NCBI GenBank assembly: GCA_958295935.1
Contig: OY282385.1
Coordinates: 2,025,545-2,089,544, forward strand
From: an uncultured Dehalococcoidia bacterium
GTDB taxonomy: Bacteria; Chloroflexota; Dehalococcoidia; Lucifugimonadales; Lucifugimonadaceae
DNA length: 64,000 nt
Reading direction: 5' to 3'
Positions 7,700 to 16,028 of the stretch are shown here, piece after piece. The stretch's first letter is position 1, and each line of letters opens with the position of its first letter. Under the pieces are notes generated by a model. That model searched no databases and was not told the origin of the DNA. It saw only the letters and a list, made by a program, of their open reading frames with translations. The translations under genes were made by a program, and so were the position numbers.

Positions 7700-8902
7700 T
7701 CACCAAATTTTCTTGCAGGCGCTTGCTCCATTCAGAGCGTCATTGTAAATCCCCAGTGTCCTGGCGGCAACGACTTTCCAGTCGAAGACCTCTTCCGCCA
7801 GGCGGCGCGAGCGCAGTCGCATGTCAGCCAGACGGGACGGGTCGGCGAGAATCGAGTCAAGCGTTCTTGCCAGGGAGCGGGCGTTACCCCTCTCGAAAGA
7901 CGCTCCGTTTCCATACAGCGTAAAGTGCCTTCCAGCAGCCTCATACGAGTGTACCAAGGCGGTTTGGCAGGCTATCGCCTCGATCATGGCTATGCCTTGC
8001 TCTCCGGGCCACACCGCTATGTCGGCAGACGACATATAGTTGGGCAGCTCGGCGTTGGGAACAAGCCCGGTCATAATGAGCTTGTTTCGCACCTCGGGGC
8101 GGGCTGTCCTGACAAGCCCTTCGGCCATGCTATGCACGGCCGGACCCACCAGCAGTAGGTACAGATCGTACTTGCCTGCAAGCGAATTCCAGGCCTTCAC
8201 CAGCACCTCCAACTCTTTTCCGGGGTCAATCCGTCCGCCAAACAGTATCACCTTGGCGTCGTCGGGGATTCCCAGCGACCACCGAGTCTCCAGCCTGGCG
8301 GGCTCGTCGTACTTGAAGGAGCAGGTATCGGCCCCCAGGGTGGAGTGGGCCATAAGAGAGTGCGGTATTCCGAACAAATCGTGAAGCAGATTCTCGGGAT
8401 CAGGGCCCAAGGGTATGTACCGCTTGATGACCGAGCCATAGTAGGGCAGAAACCCGCGCCGGAACAACTGGTAGTAGGCCCGTCGCAACGGGCCGCGAGG
8501 ATAAGTGAGGGAGTGCCAGAGGTGGCAGTCTATGACCGCCGGCAGGCCCAGGGCCTTGGCCGCAGACAGAGCCTGAACAGTCAAGGATCCGATGGGGCTG
8601 TGGATGTGCAGAATGTCCGGCCCGATTTCCTTCAGGGTCTTTTTCAGTCCCTCCAGCAAAAATTGAGTCCCCTTTCTGGCTTGGAACTTGGTCTTCAGCC
8701 GGTGTATACCGATACCCCGTTCTTCGTAAACCCCGGGTACGGCACCGGCCTGAAAGTGGGCCATCCCCTGCCACATGGGCAAGGGTAAAGTGGTGGTTAT
8801 GATGGAAACGTCAGTGCCCAGCCGGGCTTGAAAGAAGGGAAGGTGGTTCTCCTCATATCCCAACCCCTCCTGGTAGCTGACGATGATATGCGCGACCCGC
8901 AC
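7700..8902 (-). CDS. GT4-family glycosyltransferase
   Basis: The 400-residue GT-B protein starts MRVAHIIVSYQEGLGYEEN, has ILHIHSPIGSLT in the N-terminal domain, and KVILFGGRIDPGKELEVLV plus IAMIEAIACQTALVHS in the C-terminal domain. The usual first Glu of EX7E is shifted by one residue (GEQGIAMIE), but the pattern is otherwise typical of retaining glycosyltransferases. It lies 8 bases downstream of the Gfo/Idh oxidoreductase and likely adds a sugar to the same glycan. The donor sugar is unknown. Confidence 0.85.
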   Translation of the reverse strand: MRVAHIIVSYQEGLGYEENHLPFFQARLGTDVSIITTTLPLPMWQGMAHFQAGAVPGVYEERGIGIHRLKTKFQARKGTQFLLEGLKKTLKEIGPDILHIHSPIGSLTVQALSAAKALGLPAVIDCHLWHSLTYPRGPLRRAYYQLFRRGFLPYYGSVIKRYIPLGPDPENLLHDLFGIPHSLMAHSTLGADTCSFKYDEPARLETRWSLGIPDDAKVILFGGRIDPGKELEVLVKAWNSLAGKYDLYLLLVGPAVHSMAEGLVRTARPEVRNKLIMTGLVPNAELPNYMSSADIAVWPGEQGIAMIEAIACQTALVHSYEAAGRHFTLYGNGASFERGNARSLARTLDSILADPSRLADMRLRSRRLAEEVFDWKVVAARTLGIYNDALNGASACKKIW

Positions 8903-8910
8903 GCCGCCCC

Positions 8911-9453
8911 CTATCCTGCGACGCTCAGGCCGGGCGTCGATGACGGACGTACTTTGTGGAGTTCCGCCTCTATCCGCTCGATGGTTCTGACCACCGAGAC
9001 CGCATGTTGACCGCCGCTGATAGGCTCCGAGCCGAGCCGGATGCAGTCCAGGAAATGGCCCACTTCCCGGGCCAGCGGCTCCGGGTAGGGAATCTTTGGA
9101 GTGATGCTATCGCCGTACCGGTGCGATACCAGGAACCCGCCTGGGCTGTCGCTGTCTTTCGTGCCGCTGGAAATGTCCACCCCCATGTCGTAGATCACTA
9201 CTTTGGCCTCGGTCGAGACGTCGTCCAGGACCACCATCTTCCGGCTGCCCACCACCGTCACAGTTCTCACCTTGTGCGGGTCCAGCCAACTCAGATGGAT
9301 GTTGGCGAGCTGCCCTTCGCGGAAGCTCAGCGTAGAGAATACGACATCCTCGATGGAGGGCTGAAGGTATATCCCGCCCACTGCGCTCACGGTCTCCGGT
9401 TCGGACTCGAGCAAGTACTGGATGATCGATACGTCGTGGGGGCCAGGTTCCAC
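8911..9453 (-). CDS. Gfo/Idh/MocA oxidoreductase, C-terminal part
   Basis: This is the C-terminal substrate-binding half of the dehydrogenase whose NAD-binding half is at 9,387-9,962. The first meaningful residues are PHDVSIIQYLLE, followed by the beta-sheet domain (ANIHLSWLDPHKVRTVTVVGS) and the end GGQHAVSVVRTIERIEAEL. It continues the upstream frame after a one-base loss in the G-run at 9,437-9,442. Confidence 0.8.
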   Translation of the reverse strand: MEPGPHDVSIIQYLLESEPETVSAVGGIYLQPSIEDVVFSTLSFREGQLANIHLSWLDPHKVRTVTVVGSRKMVVLDDVSTEAKVVIYDMGVDISSGTKDSDSPGGFLVSHRYGDSITPKIPYPEPLAREVGHFLDCIRLGSEPISGGQHAVSVVRTIERIEAELHKVRPSSTPGLSVAG

Positions 9454-9962
9454 AGCACGTTCACGTCGGACCGCACTATCCCCAGGTTGAGCCGGCGACT
9501 GTAGACGTAGTGTACGTTGCCAAGACTGCCGGAATCTATCATGTCCTTCAGGTAGTTGACGGCCGAGTTGAACAGGAACGTGTGTCCGGCCATCAATACC
9601 AGACCCTTTTCGCTGGCGTAATCGACTAACTCCTGGGCTTCGTCCGCCCTGGTAGCCAGAGGCTTCTCGACGAAAACGTGTTTTCCGGCGTGCAGCGCCA
9701 GCCGGGCCGCCCGGTAGTGGTCGTTGGCAGGAGTGGCGATTACCACCGCATCGATGGAATCGGAATCGAATATGTCCGACTCATTGCCGGAGACGTGCAG
9801 ACCGGGGTGACGTGCGCTTACGTATTGCTGGGCGTCGGGCGACGAGTCGACCACCCGCTCCACCTCGGAGTCGCGGGATTCCATGAGTACGCGCAACAGG
9901 TTCTTTCCCCAATACCCGCATCCCAGTAGCGCCGTTCTCACCTGGCGATTGTGTGAAGTCAT
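9387..9962 (-). CDS. Gfo/Idh/MocA oxidoreductase, N-terminal part
   Basis: The N-terminal Rossmann fold reads TALLGCGYWGKNLLRV, then IDAVVIATPANDHYRAA and the family hallmark GKHVFVEKPLA. This is an NAD(P)-dependent sugar dehydrogenase of the WlbA/WbpB type that oxidises a sugar nucleotide before transamination, which fits the DegT aminotransferase in the cluster. Frame is lost after NVLWNLAP; the correct continuation (HDVSI) is one frame over. The joined gene (8,911-9,962) would encode about 350 residues. The shift lies in a five-G run, so an assembly error is possible. Confidence 0.8.
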   Translation of the reverse strand: MTSHNRQVRTALLGCGYWGKNLLRVLMESRDSEVERVVDSSPDAQQYVSARHPGLHVSGNESDIFDSDSIDAVVIATPANDHYRAARLALHAGKHVFVEKPLATRADEAQELVDYASEKGLVLMAGHTFLFNSAVNYLKDMIDSGSLGNVHYVYSRRLNLGIVRSDVNVLWNLAPTTYRSSSTCSSPNRRP

Positions 9963-9972
9963 ACCGCCCGTC

Positions 9973-12900
9973 TCATGGTCTCGTCTTGACGTCCCTCACC
10001 GGCGCGCTGTCCCTGGCCGGCGCCAGAAACCGCAGCCTGGGCGGGAACTTCTCCCGGAGGCCCCCGCTGACCTCCCGGCCTGGCATACCCAGAAGAAGCG
10101 GCAGGTTGAGTATTATGGCGGCGAAGATGATCAGGTCCTTGTGGTGGGCCAGACTGGCGGAGAACTGCTTTTGGATGAAAAGCGCGGTCAATACGAGGAA
10201 CACCGCCGCGATAATGTGAAAGTAGGGATTTTGCTCGTCGAGCTTGACGAAGAACTTCCAGAGGTTCCTTAGCACAAAGGCAAAGAATGCCAACAGAATA
10301 GCAAGCCCTGTCAGACCTAGCTCAGCCGCGGTCTCCGCAAAGATGTTGTGGGCGTAATTGTCCATCCCCGCGGTGCCTGCGCCCAAGAGGGGATTGGCCC
10401 TGAATTTGGTCAGCGCTTCTTGAAGCAGATCAAGCCTGGCCCCTATTACGTGCTGGCGACGACGCAGCTCTGCCTCATTCTCCTCATCTACAGGGTTGAC
10501 CAGCAGGGTCAGGGTCTCGAAACGGCCCTGATTGGGCAGCCTTATACCGGTCCGCGGGAGGCTAAACCCGGTGGTCGTATAGGCAGGCGCGGGGGTGGTC
10601 TGTTGCCCCGTGGCTATAGGGCCTACGGCTATGGTCTGCGCCCGGTAAGTCTCACCCCCCTTTTCATAGTACACGTAGGCGCGCAAGAACTTGCCCTCGT
10701 CATCGTCGGTCGGAGTGTAGCGGAATGACGGCGACACGCCGATTTGGTTGGTGTATGCCCAGCTCCAGGTGGTGTTGTCGGGCAGATTGCGAGCGTCGGC
10801 CCGGGGGTCGGCGCGCTGCCAGAGCCAGCGCTGAATCTGGTCGTCGTCATCCCGGTGGACCTGATCGTGGACCAGGTAGGCGGAGACGGGCTCTCCCACC
10901 CGCTTGGATTCAGCTTCGGCTCTGATACCGGCAACCCCCGGTTGCGGAACAGGCAAGGGATTGCTCTTGGTTCGCACGTCGGTATCGGCAACCCCCGGTT
11001 GCGGAACAGGCGAGGCGCTGCTCTTGGTTCGCACGTCGGTATCGGCAGCCGGCGGTTGCGGAACAGGCAAGGCGCTGCTCTTGGTTCGCACGTCGGTATC
11101 GGCAGCCGCTGCCGTTATCGGTCCTACGGCTACGGTCTGCGCCCGGTAAGTCTCACCCCCCTTTTCGTAGTAGACGTAGGCGCGCAAGAATTTGCCCTGG
11201 TCATCGTCGGTGGGCGTGTAGCGGAATGACGGCGGCACGCCGATTTGGTTGGTGTATGCCCAGCTCCAGGTGGTGTCGTCGGGCAGATTGGGAGCGTCGC
11301 CCCGGGGGTCGGCGCGCTGCCAGAGCCAGCGCTGAATCGGGGCGTCGTCGGCCCGGTGGGGCTTATCGTGGACCAGGTAGGTGGAGATGAGTTCTCCCAC
11401 CTGCTTTGGTTCAGATCCGGATTTGATACCGGCAATCCCCGGTTGCGGAACAGACAAGGCATCGGCCGCCGCCGCTATCGGACCTATGGATATGGTCTGC
11501 GCGCGGTAAGTCGCGCCATCCTTTTCGTAGTAGACGTAGGCGCGCAAGAATTTGCCCTGGTCATCGTCGGTGGGCGTGTAGCGGAATGACGGCGGCACGC
11601 CGATTTGGTTGGTGTATGCCCAGCTCCAGGTGGTGTCGTCGGGCAGATTGGGAGCGTCGCCCCGGGGGTCGGCGCGCTGCCAGAGCCAGCGCTGAATCGG
11701 GGCGTCGTCGGCCCGGTGGAGCCTATCGTGGACCAGGTAGGCGGAGACTGGCTCCCCCACCCGCTTCGGTTCAGCTTCGTTTTTGATACCGGCAACCCCA
11801 TCGACCACCGCCGCCGCTATCGGACCTATGGATATGGTCTGCGCGCGGTAAGTCGCGCCATCCTTTTCGTAGTACATGAATGCGCGCAAGAACTTGCCCT
11901 GGTCATCGTCCGTCGGGGTGTAAGTGAATGTCTCGGGCCTGTGGACTTCGCCCGCGGTCCAGGTGGTTTCGTCGGGGAGATTGGGAGCGTCGGCCCGGGG
12001 GTCGGCACGCTGCCAGCGCCAAGGCTGAGCCGGGTCGTCGTCGCCCCGGTGGCGCCTATCGTGGACCAGGTAGGCTGAGACGGTTTCTCCCACCCGCTTC
12101 GGCTCATCTACGGGTTTGATACCGGCAACCCCCGGTTGCGGAACATACAAGGTATTGCTCTCGATTCGCTTACCGGTATCGGCATCCGCTGCCGCTATCG
12201 GGCCTATGGATATGGTCTGCGCCCAGTAAGTCTCGCCATCCTTTTCGTAGTACACGTAGGCGCGCAAGAACTTGCGCCTGTCATCGTCGGTAGGGGTGTA
12301 GGTGTATAACAGCGCTCCGTCGATGTCGGTCCAGGTGGCGTCGTCGGGCAGATAGGGAATGTCGGCATGAAAGTCGGCCCGCTGCCAGCGCCAGGGCTGA
12401 ACCGGGTCGTCGTCCACCCAGTGGAGCAAATCGTCGACCAGGTAGGCGAAGATGGGATCTCCCACCCGCTTCCGTTCAGTTTCCGGTCTGATACCGGCAA
12501 CCCCCAGTTGCGGAGTAGGCAAGGCATTGCTCTCCGCTCGCTCATCGGTATCGGCAGACGCTGTCTCCATCTGGCCTATGGCTGCCGTCTGCGCGGGGTG
12601 AGTCTCGCCCTCCTCTTCGTAGTACGCGTAGGCCCGCAAGAACTTGCCTTGGTCATCGTTGGTCGGGGTGTGACTGAATGACAGGGGCACGCCGATTTCG
12701 CTGGCGTATGCCCAGGTCCAGGTGGCGTCTTGGGGCGGATCGGGAGCCTCGGACCGGGGGTTGGCCCACTGCCAATGCCAGGGATTCACCGGGTCCTCGT
12801 CGGTCCGGTAGAGATGATCGCGGACCAGGTAGGCGGAGATGGGCTCTCCCTCCCGCTTCGGTTCAGCTTCGTGGCTGATACCGGCAGCCGCGGGTTGCGG

Positions 12901-14127
12901 AGCAGACGAGGCATTGCTCTCGGTTCGCTCATCGGTATCGGCAGCCGGAGCCCCTATCGGGCCTATGGCTACCGTCTGCGCGAGGAGAGTCTCGCCGTCC
13001 TTCTCGTAATAGACGTAGGCGCGCAAGAACTTGTCCTGGTCATCGTCGGTCGGGGTGTAATTGAATCCCCGCGCCCCTTCGATGTCGCTCCACGTGGCGT
13101 CGTCGGGGAGATTGGGAACGTCGGTCAGGGGGTCGGCGCGCTGCCAGAGCCAGGGCTGAACCGGGTCGTCGTCGGCCCGGTGGCCCTTATCGCTTACCAG
13201 GTATACGGAGACGAGCTCCCCCACCCGTTTCGGTTCATCTTCGTGTCTGATACCGGCTTCGTTGACCTCCCCGGTCGGAAAGACCAATCCACTGGCGAAA
13301 ATCGTGTAGAACAGAAAAGCCGTCGTGCCGAAAGCAATCAGCAGAACCGGGAAATTGCTGAACCTGCGTGTGATGAGAGAAATCAGGATCGCGGTCAACA
13401 ACGCTCCGAATATAGCAACCAATGCCGATCGAGTGCCGACGATCAGCATGGTGTAGACCAGCGCCCCGGTCACCGCCAGACTCGGAATGATCCATATGCG
13501 CCGCCAACCGGACATGAGACCGAGGTGAAGCATTGCTCCCACCACGAACAGCATCCCCAACGGAACCGGATTGACGTTCAGGAAAGCCAGCCGCTCGCCC
13601 CATTCGGTTATCTCATAGGGCAGAAACCTGGCCAACGGATCGGGCAGTACTGAGTATGCAAAGGCCATGACGCCGATGACCGTTACTGTCGCCAGCAGCG
13701 TAATCAGGAAGCTCTTCACCCACCTGAACTCGACCAGGATGAGACGAGCCAGGAAGTAGGGCGCCAGCACCAGACCCGCGAACCGCAGACCCTTCTCCAG
13801 ACCAGCGGCTGAACTGCTGTTGAGCAGCATCAGCAAGGCAAAGCCGATCAGTACTAGATCCGCCCAAATAAGCTGGAACCTGATCTCCCTGGCAGCCCAG
13901 AAGTGGACGCCAACGCACAGGACTGCAACCAGCAGGAACACCAGCGTCAGGTTTACGACCCCGAACAGCAGCGTTCCGCCTCGAATCGCGTAGCCGAAGG
14001 CGAACAGGGCAAGCGCGATGGAGGCGCAATACATCGACAGGACGCCCACGTCGACGCCGGAAGCCTTGGAGGGCAACGACCCAAGCGTCGAGGAGACGGA
14101 GCCGACCCAAGTTGCCGCCCTGCTCAT
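9973..14127 (-). CDS. Wzy-like O-antigen ligase/polymerase with seven inserted repeat domains
   Basis: The 1,384-residue protein has an N-terminal block of about ten hydrophobic segments (residues 25-285) and a C-terminal block with the O-antigen ligase signature NPLLGAGTAG...AHNIFAETAAELGL followed by more membrane segments. Between them, about residues 290-1,130 form seven tandem domains of 105-165 residues, each with EPKRVGE, YLVHD, WQRADP, TYTPTDDDQGKFLRAY and a closing I/V-GPI. Such domains normally occur in secreted adhesins. The insert would sit in a periplasmic/extracellular loop of an enzyme that joins or polymerises lipid-linked glycans. Ordinary family members are about 400-500 residues. 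It is co-oriented with a flippase and a sugar dehydrogenase. Confidence 0.8.
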   Translation of the reverse strand: MSRAATWVGSVSSTLGSLPSKASGVDVGVLSMYCASIALALFAFGYAIRGGTLLFGVVNLTLVFLLVAVLCVGVHFWAAREIRFQLIWADLVLIGFALLMLLNSSSAAGLEKGLRFAGLVLAPYFLARLILVEFRWVKSFLITLLATVTVIGVMAFAYSVLPDPLARFLPYEITEWGERLAFLNVNPVPLGMLFVVGAMLHLGLMSGWRRIWIIPSLAVTGALVYTMLIVGTRSALVAIFGALLTAILISLITRRFSNFPVLLIAFGTTAFLFYTIFASGLVFPTGEVNEAGIRHEDEPKRVGELVSVYLVSDKGHRADDDPVQPWLWQRADPLTDVPNLPDDATWSDIEGARGFNYTPTDDDQDKFLRAYVYYEKDGETLLAQTVAIGPIGAPAADTDERTESNASSAPQPAAAGISHEAEPKREGEPISAYLVRDHLYRTDEDPVNPWHWQWANPRSEAPDPPQDATWTWAYASEIGVPLSFSHTPTNDDQGKFLRAYAYYEEEGETHPAQTAAIGQMETASADTDERAESNALPTPQLGVAGIRPETERKRVGDPIFAYLVDDLLHWVDDDPVQPWRWQRADFHADIPYLPDDATWTDIDGALLYTYTPTDDDRRKFLRAYVYYEKDGETYWAQTISIGPIAAADADTGKRIESNTLYVPQPGVAGIKPVDEPKRVGETVSAYLVHDRRHRGDDDPAQPWRWQRADPRADAPNLPDETTWTAGEVHRPETFTYTPTDDDQGKFLRAFMYYEKDGATYRAQTISIGPIAAAVVDGVAGIKNEAEPKRVGEPVSAYLVHDRLHRADDAPIQRWLWQRADPRGDAPNLPDDTTWSWAYTNQIGVPPSFRYTPTDDDQGKFLRAYVYYEKDGATYRAQTISIGPIAAAADALSVPQPGIAGIKSGSEPKQVGELISTYLVHDKPHRADDAPIQRWLWQRADPRGDAPNLPDDTTWSWAYTNQIGVPPSFRYTPTDDDQGKFLRAYVYYEKGGETYRAQTVAVGPITAAAADTDVRTKSSALPVPQPPAADTDVRTKSSASPVPQPGVADTDVRTKSNPLPVPQPGVAGIRAEAESKRVGEPVSAYLVHDQVHRDDDDQIQRWLWQRADPRADARNLPDNTTWSWAYTNQIGVSPSFRYTPTDDDEGKFLRAYVYYEKGGETYRAQTIAVGPIATGQQTTPAPAYTTTGFSLPRTGIRLPNQGRFETLTLLVNPVDEENEAELRRRQHVIGARLDLLQEALTKFRANPLLGAGTAGMDNYAHNIFAETAAELGLTGLAILLAFFAFVLRNLWKFFVKLDEQNPYFHIIAAVFLVLTALFIQKQFSASLAHHKDLIIFAAIILNLPLLLGMPGREVSGGLREKFPPRLRFLAPARDSAPVRDVKTRP
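10930..11100. repeat. 57-bp minisatellite in the Wzy-like gene
   Basis: Three head-to-tail units of 57 bases encode a 19-residue linker (DTDVRTKS...PVPQP) between repeat domains six and seven. The period is an exact multiple of three, so the frame survives copy-number changes. Confidence 0.8.
11161..11719. repeat. 199-bp exact direct repeat in the Wzy-like gene
   Basis: Bases 11,161-11,359 recur without a mismatch at 11,521-11,719, an offset of 360 (120 codons). They encode the cores of two neighbouring domains, which shows a very recent in-frame domain duplication or gene conversion. Confidence 0.85.
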
Positions 14128-14255
14128 AGCGGCGCCCGTTCAACCGCCATGAAACCTTCCGATTTGCAACACGGTTAACCCCGCTCGTCCAGCCTTATGG
14201 ATAATCCTGATGCTCGGCATCGAGGTGTTTCGCGCCTACCCCCGCGCGTCCGGCC

Positions 14256-16028
14256 TTACGCCTCTACCGGCCGGCGCCGTTTGCCCCGGCGCAGCGTCCC
14301 GACTATGAACGGGACGAAAACCGCCGCGAAAACTATCCAGCCAATGGAGTTGGCCCACGCCGCCCCCTCCGCTCCGTACCTGGGAGCCAGTATCAACAGC
14401 GCCGTAACCATAGTCGCCAGCATTGCCAACGATGACGCCAGATGGGGAATCGCTCGCCCCGTCGCGGCAGGCAGGACGTAGAAGGGCGCAATCACCGCAA
14501 AGGCCAACGCACCCGGAAGCAGGAACAGCAACGGGAAGGCGGCTTCTTCGAAACCGGGACCCAGCATGATCCGGATAATCGGTCCGTGAATGATAGCAAG
14601 CAGGCCGTATCCGGCAACAGCGATAGCCAGCGACAATAGCCCGAAATGACGGGAAATTCGGCGAACCGCAGCCATCTCTCCGCCGTACCACTGCCGGCTG
14701 TATTCCGCCTGTACCCCGGTGGAGATCGAGCGGAAGGGGTGTTTCGTGGCGTCGACGATCTGGTGCGCCGCTCGGTATATCCCGACCTGGCTCAAACTGA
14801 CGATGTTGGCTATCAGGATTACGTCGATATGCAGGATCACCGCTTCAACCGACGCTCGCCAGAACGATCCGACCTGGAACGCGATGACGTCCCGGCTAGG
14901 TACTTTAGCCGATAACGAGCGCAGAAAACCCGGCAGACCCGCTTTCCTCTCCGAGGCCGACGCGGCAATGAACATCCCGACCCCGGTTATAACGTCCCCT
15001 GCGACATACGCCAATACCACCATCATCAGCCCGCCCCCGGTCAACCATGCCGCCAGAAGAAGAGAGACCCTCGCCGCCGCGCCGACCACCGCGACGGCAA
15101 AGCCCAACCGCAGCTGGTCGGCCAGTCTCAGCAACGCCATGCTCTCCCTGACCGTGGCCGCCGCGATGCCCCCGACGCCGTACACGAGAAGCGACGACTT
15201 GTAGGCATCCGCGCCTCCAATCAAGCCGCTCACCACGAGGGCCCCGACCGCCAGCAGAGCGTAGGAGAGCAGGGAAAGCGCCTGGGACAATACGAAGGTG
15301 AACCGCAGCGTACCGGTCGCCTCTTCCATGCGGCCCTCGGCCACGCTGCGAGTCACGAACGTCGTAATCACTTCGTTGCCCGGCAGGGACACGAACCGAT
15401 AAAGAAGCGAAGTCGAGGCTATGATGATAGCCAGAACCCCCAAGCCTTCCGGCCCCAGGATCCGGGCCGAAAACGCCACCTGAACTACGCTCGCCAGTAA
15501 CTGGACGGTCGTTATCGCGCCTATCCATAACGTCTGTCGCGCAGCACGTTGGTCGGAGGCCGGAAGCAGCCGGGCAATTAACGGATTCACCCCCTTGTCG
15601 CCGCCCGCCCAGCCCCGGTACACCGCGCCGACGGCAGAGGACCCCCGCACCAGCCCGTCGGCCAATGCCAGCCCTGCCAATGCGCCCGCGGCGTCGAGGA
15701 CCAGGTCGGCGCGGCTGGGCCAACGCCCCGGAACAAGCCACTGGTGCGCCTCGTCGGAAATGCCGTACAGCACGGCGAACCCGACGACCGCGCCCCAAAG
15801 GGCGAGGCGTGAACGAAAGCCTTTCCAGGTACGAAAGGCTCGATAGGCCAGCGCCGCCAGAATGGCGAACTCGATGATATGGGCTACGTCTAACGTGAAC
15901 GGTACACGTACAACCGCACTCAGTCTTTCTACAGAATCCGCGCTGAGACTCGTCCCCCAAAAGATGACGCCCATCCAGATCAACAGCGGCGCCCAATAGA
16001 ACGAGAACTGCCGGATGAACCGATTCAA
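14256..16028 (-). CDS. VanZ domain fused to Wzx/MATE-type polysaccharide flippase
   Basis: Residues 1-125 form a VanZ-like four-helix membrane domain with the family's end motif SDEAHQWLVPGR...ADLVLDAAGALAG. Residues from about 150 on form a twelve- to fourteen-helix lipid-linked-oligosaccharide flippase: LLASVVQVAFSARILGPEGLG is the typical first helix of the Wzx/MurJ superfamily. The flippase would turn the undecaprenyl-linked repeat unit to the outer face for the neighbouring Wzy-like enzyme. VanZ domains are associated with glycopeptide resistance and with phosphate/polyprenol-related membrane proteins. The start overlaps the stop of the upstream dehydrogenase gene by 4 bases. The fusion itself is unusual. 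Confidence 0.8.
   Translation of the reverse strand: MNRFIRQFSFYWAPLLIWMGVIFWGTSLSADSVERLSAVVRVPFTLDVAHIIEFAILAALAYRAFRTWKGFRSRLALWGAVVGFAVLYGISDEAHQWLVPGRWPSRADLVLDAAGALAGLALADGLVRGSSAVGAVYRGWAGGDKGVNPLIARLLPASDQRAARQTLWIGAITTVQLLASVVQVAFSARILGPEGLGVLAIIIASTSLLYRFVSLPGNEVITTFVTRSVAEGRMEEATGTLRFTFVLSQALSLLSYALLAVGALVVSGLIGGADAYKSSLLVYGVGGIAAATVRESMALLRLADQLRLGFAVAVVGAAARVSLLLAAWLTGGGLMMVVLAYVAGDVITGVGMFIAASASERKAGLPGFLRSLSAKVPSRDVIAFQVGSFWRASVEAVILHIDVILIANIVSLSQVGIYRAAHQIVDATKHPFRSISTGVQAEYSRQWYGGEMAAVRRISRHFGLLSLAIAVAGYGLLAIIHGPIIRIMLGPGFEEAAFPLLFLLPGALAFAVIAPFYVLPAATGRAIPHLASSLAMLATMVTALLILAPRYGAEGAAWANSIGWIVFAAVFVPFIVGTLRRGKRRRPVEA

Noticed and set aside
10348-13653. Long plus-strand frames inside the Wzy-like gene
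   Set aside because: They are antisense shadows of the repeats and contain reversed repeats of the same DNA.
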